From positions 1 to 46,248 of the forward strand of contig CAMYLY010000016.1 in the NCBI GenBank assembly GCA_947259405.1: a stretch of 46,248 nt of DNA, read 5' to 3'. The notes beneath the pieces are model-generated. The model saw only the letters and a list, made by a program, of their open reading frames with translations. It did not search any database and was not told where the DNA came from. Of this stretch, positions 32,965 through 42,300 are shown in pieces. This DNA comes from an uncultured Gemmatimonadales bacterium. GTDB lineage: Bacteria > Gemmatimonadota > Gemmatimonadetes > Gemmatimonadales > GWC2-71-9. The position numbers and the translations under genes were made by a program. The first letter of the stretch is position 1. Every line of letters begins with the position of its first letter.

Positions 32965-32998
32965 TGTGGAAGCGGCAAGGCCTCGTGCAGGCCTGCCT

Positions 32999-33523
32999 TC
33001 AGGCGGATTGGCAAAGATCGACCGCCCGTTGCAAGACTCGCGCAATTCCCGTGGCGCCGTCCGCTGCTTGCGATCCCCCGACCCGCAACAAGAAGATCGC
33101 AGAGCCCGGCTCGGCCTGCCATCCGCCATTGCTCGACCGGCCCCCGCGATCCTCGAGAAACCACGCGTCCCGCTCCACATTGGGACGCCAGCGAATGGCC
33201 ACGGTTCCATTGGTCAAGTTCAGCGACTGCCAAGCCACCTGCCAGACGTCGGCGAGCGGAATCGTGACGGGACGACGAAGACCTTGTTCATTGAGCGTGA
33301 GCACGCACGCCTCTAGCTCCACTTGATTGAGCCGCGTTATCGAGAGCCGATAAGGACGATCGCCGCGACATCGGACGTCGCTGCAGAGATTGGTGACGAT
33401 CCACTCGGTCGTCTCGGCCATGTCGAAGGTGTCGACCTCGGTAGGCGTGGGCATCTGAAGCTGTGGCGGAGAGGCGCAGCCAACCAAGAGAGCAAGGCAC
33501 CCAAGCCCCCGTACAGCTCTCAT
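32999..33523 (-). CDS. Small lipoprotein, paralogue 2 of an unknown family
   Basis: A 174-residue lipoprotein: signal MRAVRGLGCLALLVGCASPP with lipobox LVGC. The mature part is about half identical to the neighbouring upstream gene over its whole length: TFDMAETTEWIVTNLCSDVR, YRLSITRLNQVELEACVLTL, GLRRPVTIPLADVW, VERDAWFLEDR, GWQAEPGSAIFLL and VLQRAVDLCQ. Four Cys of the mature part are conserved between the two. No known domain is recognised. It is 12 bases downstream of its paralogue and 34 bases upstream of the M14 gene. Confidence 0.8.
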   Translation of the reverse strand: MRAVRGLGCLALLVGCASPPQLQMPTPTEVDTFDMAETTEWIVTNLCSDVRCRGDRPYRLSITRLNQVELEACVLTLNEQGLRRPVTIPLADVWQVAWQSLNLTNGTVAIRWRPNVERDAWFLEDRGGRSSNGGWQAEPGSAIFLLRVGGSQAADGATGIARVLQRAVDLCQSA

Positions 33524-33535
33524 GCGAGCATGGAT

Positions 33536-34057
33536 TCAGGCCTGACAGAGGTCGACCGCGCGCCACAACACTCGCTCGATTCCCCTCGCATCTTCGGACG
33601 CTCGCGGACCCAGAATCGGTATGACGTAGATCGCCGAGCCCGGCTCGCTCTGCCAACCGGCGTTGCTCGTTCGGTTCTCGCGGTCTTCGAGAAACCATGC
33701 GTCCCGTTCCGGTTCCGCCCACCACCGAATCGCCACAATCCCATCTGTCAAACTTGGCGTGCGCGCCGCGACAGCCCAGACCTCGACCAACGGGATTGTC
33801 GCGGGCCGCCGAAGGCCTCGGCGATTCAGTGTGAGAGTGCAGTTTTCGAGCCTGACTTGATTCAAGTCTGTCAGCTGGTATCGAAAAGTTCGCTCGCCGC
33901 GGCAACTCACATCGCCGCACAGGCTGGCGACGACCCACTCTGCGGTTTCAGCCATGTCAAAGTCGTCGACTTCGGCCGCTACTGGCATCTGAGGCGGCGG
34001 AGTACTTGAGCAGGCGACCCAGAGTGCCGAGCACATGAATCCCACAATGCGTCTCAT
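33536..34057 (-). CDS. Small lipoprotein, paralogue 1 of an unknown family
   Basis: A 173-residue lipoprotein with signal MRRIVGFMCSALWVACSSTP, lipobox WVAC. The mature part shares its blocks with the next gene: DDFDMAETAEWVVASLCGDV, NQVRLENCTLTLNRRGLRRP, DAWFLEDRENRTSNAGWQSE, and the end VLWRAVDLCQ. Conserved Cys in SLCGDVSC, ENC and DLC could form disulfides. Likely a beta-rich domain. It is first in a minus-strand set with its paralogue, the M14 peptidase and DUF5916. Tandem duplication is clear; function is unknown. Confidence 0.8.
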   Translation of the reverse strand: MRRIVGFMCSALWVACSSTPPPQMPVAAEVDDFDMAETAEWVVASLCGDVSCRGERTFRYQLTDLNQVRLENCTLTLNRRGLRRPATIPLVEVWAVAARTPSLTDGIVAIRWWAEPERDAWFLEDRENRTSNAGWQSEPGSAIYVIPILGPRASEDARGIERVLWRAVDLCQA

Positions 34058-34225
34058 GGAAGCAAAGTGCGCTGGCTGCCAGCGGGAGGCAAGCGAACGA
34101 GGCCACTGTTATCTTGATCGCGGTTTTCGTACGGGTCCAGTCCGCCTACGTCCCATGCATCATCGAGGTCGCCACTGGCTGACGTCCGTCGTGCTCTAGA
34201 CCGATATTCGGCGGGGCTCGCCGCT

Positions 34226-34543
34226 GTGGCTTGCGCGGCCGTCCGGTTGCCACAGCTTGTCCGCGACGACTTTTGGTACGACGAGGTCTTCACCTTCGTG
34301 GTCGCGTCAAGCGGCTGGCGCGACGCCCTACAGCTCGCTGTCACGGATCAAACCAACACCCCCGGCTTTCATCTACTCGCGCGACTCTGGATGACGGTGG
34401 GCGGTGAGTCGGAAGTGTGGCTGCGATTGCTCCCATGCCTGCTCGGTATTGCGCTCGGGCCGCTCACAGACGCCCTCCTGGCCCACGGTGGTTGCGTTCT
34501 TCAGGGTACGTACGTGAGCGGATCGTTGTCCTGGCCGGGCTGA
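34226..34543 (+). pseudogene. N-terminal fragment of a GT-C glycosyltransferase
   Basis: The frame reads VRDDFWYDEVFTFVVASSGW, then TDQTNTPGFHLLARLWMTVG and WLRLLPCLLGIALGPLTDAL, the start of a PMT/ArnT-like GT-C enzyme with its acidic YDE motif. Homology stops near 34485-34500, just where a minus-strand cytochrome gene ends, and the frame stops soon after at 34543. Such enzymes are usually 450 residues or more, so at least three quarters is missing. The true start may be somewhat upstream of the GTG at 34226, as the frame is open from about 34146. It is distinct from the intact GT-C gene at 19309. It is a truncation by rearrangement or an assembly join. Confidence 0.65.
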
Positions 34544-35670
34544 CCGTGTTCGGCAAAGGCGTTGTACGTGAAATCACCATCGTTCAAGACGTGATCAGTG
34601 CCGTGACAGACCAGATCACACGAGCGCCAGCGCGTGCTCACATTGATCTGGAACATCGGCTTCGCGAAACCCCTGGCGCCGATGGCGCCCGAGAAGTTGA
34701 CCATGCGCGTCTTGTAGCCCACCGGCGGACTGTTGTAGTCGGTGGTGCCGCCGTCGATGATCCGATAGATCGTGTTTCCGGCCGACTGGTTGCCGTGCGT
34801 GCTGAAGTGGCACGACCGGCAGGTCACGCCACCGTTATTCGTCAAGTGGAACCAGTGCAGACTCTCCTTCGAGGCACCGTAGAAGTTCGTCCGGGAGCCG
34901 TCGCTAAACCGGCGCGCGGTCATGAGGGATTGCGAGTGACACAAGAAGCACAGGGCAAACTGACTCGTTGTCGCACTCCCTTCTGGCTGAATAGCACGCA
35001 GATCGGAGCTCGCCCGCAGGATCGGGTAGATCGTCGAGCCGTGCGGTCCTTGTGGACTGGCAGTCGAGTTGGAAGCCAGCCCCTGTGCGTCCGCCGTCGC
35101 TTGGTTGTTGTGGCAATCGCTGCAGCGCATCGTCGAGGACGTAGTCAACCCACCGAGAAGCTGAGCCTGCAACGCCCCTGATGTGTTCCGCCCCGCCTGC
35201 TGCACCGGGTGATAGGCACTCGCGTTCGCAGCGATATCCAGTCGCTTGTTCGAGGTGTCGTCGAAGCCATCGCCATTGATGTCACGACTTGCCTGATACG
35301 TGTCGCCGTGACAGTTGAGGCACACCTCGTATTCGACCGGAGTCGACACCGCGTTGCCATCGAGGTCCGTCCCCGTCACGCCCTTAAGCACGTTGCTACT
35401 CGTCGCCTGGTGTGGCTTGCGGCAGTCCGTGCACTCCACAGCGCGGGTGAACTGATTGTCGTCGTCTACCGGATGGTGGTACGTCCGCGTGGCCGTGTTG
35501 GTGCCCTTCGCAAACTCCGCCTGCAGGTTCGTGCTCGCCAGGCTCCCGTCGTGACAGTTGAAGCAGAACCGCTCCTCCTCGTCCCCGTTGTCGGCACCCG
35601 GCCCCACGTTGTGTGGCGCGAGCCCTTGCCATCGTACGAGTCGAATCCCGACTTCACTACGATCACATCA
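34501..35670 (-). pseudogene. Multiheme c-type cytochrome, 5'-truncated and probably frameshifted
   Basis: From GTG 35607 the frame reads 368 residues with heme-binding motifs CFNCH, CLNCH, CSDCH, CFLCH and CRSCH, plus a degenerate CTDCR and an unusual CDLVCH (three residues between Cys). Scattered His can act as distal ligands. There is no signal peptide, which a periplasmic cytochrome needs. In another frame just upstream, VIVVKSGFDSYDGKGSRH reads naturally into NVGPGADNGDEEERFCFNCH if two bases in the TGTGT tract at 35609-35616 are removed. No further 5' sequence is recognisable above about 35670. It appears truncated and shifted, so probably not functional as read. It follows an NHL propeller on the same strand. 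Confidence 0.65.
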
Positions 35671-35727
35671 ACCGGATGAACCTTTCATGAAGGAGCAGTG
35701 AGATCGCTGGCCATGTCAGGGCACTTG

Positions 35728-35743
35728 TGTGACCTACATCACC
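35728..35743. promoter_or_regulatory. CRP/FNR-like palindrome
   Basis: TGTGA-CCTACA-TCACC at 35728-35743 matches the CRP-family consensus TGTGA-N6-TCACA at nine of ten half-site bases. It lies between the NHL gene and the cytochrome, about 120 bases upstream of the cytochrome GTG. A CRP/FNR-type regulator of respiration would fit a multiheme cytochrome. Based on similarity only. Confidence 0.35.
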
Positions 35744-35876
35744 CGAATCACCCAGTGTTGACCCGCAGCCCAACTCGTTCTACCACTCCCATGTGGCGAT
35801 TCCATAACGTGCATTACGTGGGAGGAAGCGGTGCTTTGCCACTCAGGCGCTCGTCCCGCGCGCCTGCTGAGGAGCT

Positions 35877-36575
35877 TCACGGCTGGTTCGGATTGGAAAA
35901 AGCCACCACCGTGCCTGTCATGTTGCTGACGACGAACACGGTGCCACTTTGCGCGTCCACGACGACGTCAGTCGGGAGCCGCAGGTCGCTCACCGACGGA
36001 TCACCGCTGCCGAGCCTGGCCACGGCGGTCACTGTCGCACGGTCGAACACAAGCACCTGCGCAACCACGGCGTCGGTGACATAGATGCGTCCACGGTCCC
36101 CGACAGCAATGCCTTGCGGCCGCGAGAATTCTCCGACGATGGTCCCCGCAACAGTTCCTTCGTAGTCGCGGATGTGAATGCGCGCGTCGCTCCCGCCCGC
36201 CCCGTAGTCCGAGACGAACACCTCACGACGAGTGGGATCGAGCGCGATGCCCGTCGGCGCATCGAAGTCACCGATCGTCCGTTGGAGCACTCCATCGACG
36301 TCGAAGACCTTGACGACGCCAGCGTGACCATCGACGACGAAGACGAGACCGCGTTCAGAATCGATGGCCAAGTCCGCGGGCTGTCCCACCACGCCGGTGC
36401 CGAACGTGTACTCCCGCTGCCCTAAGGCGCTGAACACCTCGACCGTGCGCCTGGTCTCATTTCCTACGAAGATGCAGCGAAGACTACGGCACGATTCATG
36501 AAGTTTCGATGAATCGAGAGAGAGTACGGCCACGACGGTTGCGGTGGACGACTTCTTCCCCGCTGGGTCCGCCAC
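35877..36575 (-). pseudogene. NHL-repeat propeller protein, probably 5'-truncated
   Basis: Residues about 35-232 are NHL blades: CIFVGNETRRTVEVFSALGQ, QPADLAIDSERGLVFVVDGH, APTGIALDPTRREVFVSDYG, RPQGIAVGDRGRIYVTDAVV and LPTDVVVDAQSGTVFVVSNM. About five blades are seen, one less than a closed 6-bladed propeller. The first 34 residues (MADPAGKKSSTATVVAVLSL) resemble neither a signal peptide nor a blade. The natural N-terminus therefore seems lost near 36470. NHL propellers often accompany multiheme cytochromes in extracellular electron transfer or surface complexes; here both are damaged. Confidence 0.6.
36492..36516. repeat. Inverted repeat upstream of the M55 gene
   Basis: CGATTCAT (36492-36499) and ATGAATCG (36509-36516) are perfect 8-base arms with a 9-base loop. 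It overlaps the doubtful 5' part of the NHL frame and lies about 105-120 bases upstream of the M55 aminopeptidase start. Possible operator. Confidence 0.4.
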
Positions 36576-36637
36576 AGAGGCTCACTGGCCGATCTCGTCA
36601 CCCGAAGCGTACCTTAGGCATGGCCTTTCAGCCTCCG

Positions 36638-37552
36638 ATGCATCGATCACCCCTCTGCTCCGTCGCCGTGCTCGCAGCGCTGGGCTGCTTCGTCTCGCCG
36701 GTTCCGGCACAGGAATCGAGATGGTCGGTCTACGTCTCGACCGACATGGAGGGTCTGAGTGGTATCGGCACCTCGGCCATGACCAGCAATGGCGGGAAGG
36801 ACTACGCCGTTGGCCGGCGGATGATGACGCGTGAGATCAATGCGGTCGTTGCAGGGATCCGCGCCGCGGCGCGAGAGCGTGGGATGGCGACCGTGCGCAT
36901 CGTGATCAACGACTCGCACGGCGATCACGCCAACGTGCTCGTCGAACAACTCCCTCCGGACGTCGAGTATGTCCAGGGCAGTCTCAAGCCGCTCGGCATG
37001 GTCGCCGAGCTCGATGACGGCTTCGATGCGGCGATCTACCTGGGGTACCACGCGAGAGCTGGTACGCTCGGCTTTCTGGCTCACACCGGATCGGGGCTGG
37101 TACGAGACCTCCGCATCAACGGGAACCCTACCGGCGAGGGCGAGATGAACGCCGCCTTCGCGGGCGCGCACGGCGTTCCTGTCGTGCTCGTGGCGGGCGA
37201 TTCGCACTACGTGGCTCAGGCTCGCGAGACGTACGCGCGGAACGCCCGCGCGGTCGTGACCAAAACCGCGATCACGGCCCATGCAGCGCATCTGCGCCCT
37301 GTCGAAGTCGTGCGGCGCGAACTCGAAGCGGAAGCACGAGCGGCCATGCTCGAATTGGCGACCGCCAGCCCGTGGCGCGTGGCCTTACCATGGACGGTCG
37401 AGATGACGGTCAGCAACCTGACGCATGCGATCGTCGCGGCCCGTTTGCCAACTGTCGAACAGGTCGGGCCGCTCACGGTGCAGTTTGAATCCGCCGACGC
37501 GGCGGAAGCCTACGCGTTGATTCGAATCCTGTACCGGTTCCTTTCCATGTGA
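36638..37552 (+). CDS. Exported M55 family D-aminopeptidase (DppA-like)
   Basis: About 304 residues from ATG 36638 (MHRSPLCSVAVLAALGCFVS, signal peptide ending near PAQ); ATG 36620 is an alternative. Zinc ligands of DppA-type D-aminopeptidases are visible: STDMEGLSGIG (Asp and Glu), NDSHGDHANVLVEQ (His), YLGYHARAG (His) and NPTGEGEMNAAFAGAHGVPV (Glu). The C-terminal domain ends AEAYALIRILYRF, as in the family. DppA releases D-alanine and similar residues from short peptides. A signal peptide is unusual, since B. subtilis DppA is cytoplasmic, so this copy probably handles periplasmic peptidoglycan or D-peptides. Confidence 0.88.
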   Translation: MHRSPLCSVAVLAALGCFVSPVPAQESRWSVYVSTDMEGLSGIGTSAMTSNGGKDYAVGRRMMTREINAVVAGIRAAARERGMATVRIVINDSHGDHANVLVEQLPPDVEYVQGSLKPLGMVAELDDGFDAAIYLGYHARAGTLGFLAHTGSGLVRDLRINGNPTGEGEMNAAFAGAHGVPVVLVAGDSHYVAQARETYARNARAVVTKTAITAHAAHLRPVEVVRRELEAEARAAMLELATASPWRVALPWTVEMTVSNLTHAIVAARLPTVEQVGPLTVQFESADAAEAYALIRILYRFLSM

Positions 37553-37636
37553 TACGTCGATCGGTCTTGCGCAACGCTCTCGAGTCGCAAGACGTCTCAG
37601 GAATGACAAACCAATGGTCGTACCACCCAACGGGAC

Positions 37637-38848
37637 ATGACCTCGAGGCACCGACCCACCGGACTGCCCGCCATCACGGTGAGCCTCTGTATCGCCTGCG
37701 GCAGCACCACGCCCGAAGGCGTGATCGTCCGAGACAGCGCCGGCGTTCAGATCAGCGAAAGCTCGAGTCCCGCATGGCGTAACGACGACGCGTGGACCGT
37801 CGCGTCCTTGCCCCGCATGCAGATCGGGACGCTCGACGGTGATCCCACGTACCAGTTCTTCCGGATCGAGGCGGCGGTGAGTCTCCCGGACGGCGGGATC
37901 GTTGTCGCCAACGGTGGAACCTCCGAACTCAAAGCGTACGACGACGCGGGTCAACACCTGTGGACTGTCGGTAGGCAGGGTGAAGCACCAGGTGAGTACC
38001 GACTCATTACCGGTCTCGGTGTTGGCCCTGGTGACTCGTTTTGGGTCTACGATTTCGGGTTGCGTCGGTTCACGGTACTCACCTCAGGGGGAGAGACGAT
38101 TCGAACATTCGCGGTGGGCGCCGCGCTCTCCGCCGTCAACGCCGTTGGACGCCTGCCCGACGGCTCCTTTGTCGTCAAAGAAGGCTGGTCGAGTCGGACG
38201 CACGAAAACAACGAGTTCGGACTGGCACGTCAGCCTGTGGCGATCGCGCGTTTCATGGAGGGCCGCCCCCGACACGACACGATCGTAGCGCTGCCTGGTC
38301 GCGAAATCTTTCTTGGAACCGAAGGCAGACGGATGGTGATGAGTGCCCCACTGTTCGCGCGGAACGCCTCAGCCGCAATGCGCGGCGGAACCGTCGTCGC
38401 CGGGAGTCAGGAGACCTTCGAGATCGGTTTCTATTCGTCGCAAGGCATCCTCGAACGCATCGCGCGGGTCCTCGACGTCGACTTGTCGATCTCTACAGGC
38501 GACCTCGCCGCCATGACGAAGGCCATCCTCGCATCGGAAGACGAGAGCGAACGCGTCATGTTGGCCCAACATCTCGACGAGATGGACGTTCCGCCCAGTC
38601 GCCCTGCGTACGGCGACATCCTCACCGACCGTCGCGGCAACGTCTGGCTGGCGGAGTACGTTCGGTATCCCGCCGTTCCGGAAAGCTGGACAGTATTGGA
38701 TGTACCGGGTCGGCTGCTAGGAGTCGTCAGGATGCCGGCGCGATTCCGTCTCACAGAAGTCGGTGATGATTACGTGCTCGGCGTGTGGCGTGATGACTCT
38801 GACGTCGAATACGTCAGGAAGTACGGGTTACTGAAGCCCTCAGGTTGA
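37637..38848 (+). CDS. 6-bladed beta-propeller lipoprotein
   Basis: A 403-residue protein with a lipoprotein signal (RPTGLPAITVSLCIACGSTT, lipobox CIAC). It has propeller blades: QFFRIEAAVSLPDGGIVVAN, LKAYDDAGQHLWTVGRQGEA, PGEYRLITGLGVGPGDSFWV, NAVGRLPDGSFVVKEGW, and the late blade YGDILTDRRGNVWLAEYVRY. The combination of PGEY and a D-x-x-G-N-V-W-L blade is common in families expanded in Gemmatimonadota. No catalytic site. Probably a periplasmic binding protein anchored to a membrane. It follows the M55 gene by 84 bases on the same strand. Confidence 0.8.
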   Translation: MTSRHRPTGLPAITVSLCIACGSTTPEGVIVRDSAGVQISESSSPAWRNDDAWTVASLPRMQIGTLDGDPTYQFFRIEAAVSLPDGGIVVANGGTSELKAYDDAGQHLWTVGRQGEAPGEYRLITGLGVGPGDSFWVYDFGLRRFTVLTSGGETIRTFAVGAALSAVNAVGRLPDGSFVVKEGWSSRTHENNEFGLARQPVAIARFMEGRPRHDTIVALPGREIFLGTEGRRMVMSAPLFARNASAAMRGGTVVAGSQETFEIGFYSSQGILERIARVLDVDLSISTGDLAAMTKAILASEDESERVMLAQHLDEMDVPPSRPAYGDILTDRRGNVWLAEYVRYPAVPESWTVLDVPGRLLGVVRMPARFRLTEVGDDYVLGVWRDDSDVEYVRKYGLLKPSG

Positions 38849-38866
38849 TGGGGGTGGGCACCATCA
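38846..38866. terminator. Hairpin between convergent genes
   Basis: TGATGG (38846-38851, including the propeller stop codon) pairs with CCATCA (38861-38866), loop of 9. It lies between converging genes. No U-tract; a weak terminator candidate. Confidence 0.3.
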
Positions 38867-38905
38867 CCGGAATCTGACTGGCCGCCACCCCACGTACAGC
38901 CGGCA

Positions 38906-39097
38906 TTACACCCGGCCGACGCCCAATCGCTCCAGTATCTGCTCCATCAAACACCACCGCGTGAATGCCGACTGCAACAGATTGGTGCCCACGAACGCGG
39001 TAAACAGAAACCAATACGGGCTCACCCAGTATCCGAGAGCCAACGACATCAAGACGAATGATCCGGCGATCGCTCGGATCAGGTAGTGCATGTTCAT
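38906..39097 (-). CDS. DUF2892 (YgaP-type) small membrane protein
   Basis: A 63-residue inner-membrane protein: MNMHYLIRAIAGSFVLMSLA, then LGYWVSPYWFLFTAFVGTNL and LLQSAFTRWCLMEQILERLG. This is the DUF2892 pattern, with two helices and a conserved F/W-C-x-x-E/M near the C-terminus. ATG 39097 has GGAGG 7 bases upstream. It overlaps the PG0541-like gene by 4 bases (ATGA) and is the last gene of the efflux operon. DUF2892 domains often accompany rhodanese or metal and sulfide handling genes. Function unknown. Confidence 0.9.
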   Translation of the reverse strand: MNMHYLIRAIAGSFVLMSLALGYWVSPYWFLFTAFVGTNLLQSAFTRWCLMEQILERLGVGRV

Positions 39098-39387
39098 ACG
39101 ATTTCCTCCGCTGGGGTTGCGTACACTCTCAGCCCTTCGTGTGGGCCTTCGGTGTCCTGTAACGCTTTGAGTCGTTCCGCGAGCGGCACGCGACAGCGTT
39201 CGTCGACCACGACCATGTACATGGTACTGGAACCCGGAAAGGCACGGGTCCCGAGTTTCTTCCCTGAGTCCCCCTTCCCGAGGACCGTTGGGAATTCGGT
39301 GTATCCGGGCAACTCGCATTCGTCGAGTACCTGCTCGATGTCCGACGCGTGATCCGCATCGACAAAGATCATCATCATCTGTTTCAT
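39094..39387 (-). CDS. PG0541 family transporter-associated protein (PII-like)
   Basis: A 97-residue cytoplasmic protein: MKQMMMIFVDADHASDIEQV, then TEFPTVLGKGDSGKKLGTRA and STMYMVVVDERCRVPLAERL. It fits the small PII-like fold annotated as PG0541 family, found next to RND permeases. It may bind a nucleotide or metal to tune transport; this is not shown for the protein. It overlaps the RND gene (ATGA) and DUF2892 (ATGA). Confidence 0.85.
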   Translation of the reverse strand: MKQMMMIFVDADHASDIEQVLDECELPGYTEFPTVLGKGDSGKKLGTRAFPGSSTMYMVVVDERCRVPLAERLKALQDTEGPHEGLRVYATPAEEIV

Positions 39388-42300
39388 CGCTGCATCTCGT
39401 AGTAAAGGAGTGGGATCGCCACCAACGTGAGCGCCGTTGCCACAATGGCCCCACTGATCAGCGCCATGCCGAGCCCTTGAAAGATCGGGTCGCGCACCAT
39501 GACCAGACCACCAATGACGACCGCGAGTGCCGTGAGCACGATTGGACGCGAACGGATGAGCCCAGACGCCAGAACCGCGTCGTGCAACGACCGGCCGCGC
39601 TCAAGTCCCAGCTGGATGAAGTCGACTAGTAGAATCGAATTCCGGACAATGATCCCGGCCAGGGCGATCATGCCGATCATCGACGTCGCCGTAAAGAACG
39701 CCCCGGTGATCGCGTGCGCGGGAAGAATCCCTATCAGTGTCAGTGGGATCGGCGCCATGATGACGAGCGGGACCTTGAACGACTGGAACCACGCCACCAC
39801 CAGCACGTAGATGAGTACGAGCACGGCGGCGAAGGCGATGCCAAGGTCGCGGAACACGTCTCGCGTAATATCCCATTCGCCATCCCACACCACGAATGTG
39901 TCTTCGGTGAGCGTGGGCCCCTTCCCCCAGTACACGTCGGCACCGGGCACGGCGTCGGCGAGTGGATCCGCCATCTCGAGCATGGCATAGACTGGACTCT
40001 CCAAGCGTCCTGCCACGTCCCCGGTCACGTACACCACGGGCATGAGGTTCTTGCGGAAGATCGGCGTGGAGGCCGTGACCGAATCGAAGGTCGCGAGTGT
40101 CCCGAGCCGCCGCGCGCCGTGGCTCGTGGCAATGGGCATCGCAGCCAACTCCGCGACCGACCCAGTGAGTGAATCCGGCAATTGGACCCGGATCGCGACC
40201 GGCTCCGCCGCATCGTCATCGTGCAGCAGCCCAACCGTCGCCCCATTCATGGACGCGGCAATCGTGCGCGCGATATCGTGCGGATTTGTGGTTGCCCGCG
40301 CAGCTTCTGTTTGCGCAAGCATCGCGCGCACTTCCGCATGCGGCGCTTCGACAGACCAATCGACGTCGACCACCCCATCGGTCGTGGCAAAGACCGCCTT
40401 CACGCGTTGCGCCGCCTCGATCTGGGAGGGATAGTCCGGCCCGTAGACCTCGGCCACCAACGTCGCGTACACGGGAGGACCCGGCGGAATCTCCGCGAGC
40501 TTGACCGACGCCCCGAACGCCCGTGCGATCGAATCGACGGCGGGCCTCATCCGCAACGCAATGTCGTGGCTCTGATCGTCCCGATGATGCTTACCAACCA
40601 AGTTCACCTGGACGTCGGCCACCGTGGGCCCGCGACGCAGGAAATAGTGTCGCACCAACCCGTTGAAGTTGAAGGGCGCCGCCACTCCCGCGTATGTCTG
40701 CACGTCGTGCACATCGGCATCCCGCGCCACGGCCAAGGCCAACGATTGCGCCACTTCAGCCGTGCGCTCGAGGGTGGTGCCCTCCGGCATGTCAACGATG
40801 AGCTGGAACTCACTTTTGTTGTCGAACGGCAGCATCTTGACAGTGACGAGCCGCACGGGCAACAGCAGCACCGCACCCAGCAACAGCGTCACCATGGTTC
40901 CATAGGCGGCCATGCGCCGCTTGGCGTTCGCGAGCAACCACTCCAACGCGCCACGATACCACGTCGCGAGCTTCCCGGTCGGCAGCGGTTCCTCGTCGTC
41001 CTTCTCCCTCGTTTCGAGTGTGGAGGACGCGTGCCTCTTGACCAGTCGGACTGCCAGATATGGTGTCACGATAAAGGCGACCGCGAGCGAGAACAGCATC
41101 GCGACCGAGGCGCCAACCGGGATCGGTTGCATGTACGGCCCCATGAGCCCCGACACGAAAGCCATCGGCAGGATGGCGGCGATCACGGTGAACGTCGCGA
41201 GAATGGTCGGATTCCCCACCTCGTCGACCGCAACGACCGCCGCTTCGTCTGCGTGTCGCCGCCCCATCCCCAGGTGCCTCGCGATATTCTCCACCACCAC
41301 GATGGCGTCGTCCACGAGAATGCCGATCGCAAAGACGAGGGCGAACAGCGTAATGCGGTTCAATGTGTAGCCGTACAGGCGATAGACGAGCAACGTGAGT
41401 GCAAGCGTGACGGGTACGGCGACGAGCACCACCACCGCTTCGCGCCATCCCAACGCCCACCACACCAACAACACGACCCCGATCGTCGCGACGAGAATAT
41501 GGAATAACAATTCCTGCGACTTTTCGGTCGCTGTCTCTCCGTAGTCCCTGGTGACGGTGACGCGAACGTCTTCCGCAATGACTCGACCCTTCAAGTGTTC
41601 CACGCGCTCTATCACGCGGTGCGCGATCGTGGCAGCATTCTTCCCCTCGCGCTTCGCAATCGCGATCGTCACTGCCGGCTCAAAATCGGCACCGCGGCCA
41701 CCACCCGCCAAAAAGCTCACATAGCTCTCGGGTTCGGCGGGCCCATCCGAGATCGTCGCCACGTCCCGCAAGAGAATAGGCCGCCCGTCCATCACACCGA
41801 CGACCACCGTCTCCACCTGTTCCATCCGGCGCAGCAGATGCCCGATGCGGACCGGCACGGCGCGGTTTTGTACCAGCAAGTCGCCTGCGGGCAGTTCGGT
41901 GTTGGCCACGCCCAGCGCCTGCAGCACGACAGCGGCTGACAACCCGCGCGACGCCAGGGCCTGTGGATCCACGATCACCGACAGTTCACGCGGTGCTCCG
42001 CCGATGACCCAGATTTCGGCGACGTCGGGAATGCGCTTCAGCTCCGCCGCGAGTTCTCCGGCCTGCTGCCGGAGCAGGTACCCATCGCCCGCGTCGGCTC
42101 CGCCCGACAACGTGATCGTGAGAATCGGGACCTCATTGATCCCGTGCAATGTGACCAAGGGCGGTGTCGCGCCCGGCGGTGTCTTGTTAGCGTTGGCGAG
42201 GAGTTTGCCGTACAGGCGCGTCAGCGCCAGTTCCGGTTCGGTCCCCACGTCATAGCGGGCCGTGATCAAAGCACCATCTTTCTGCGCCACACTGTAGACG

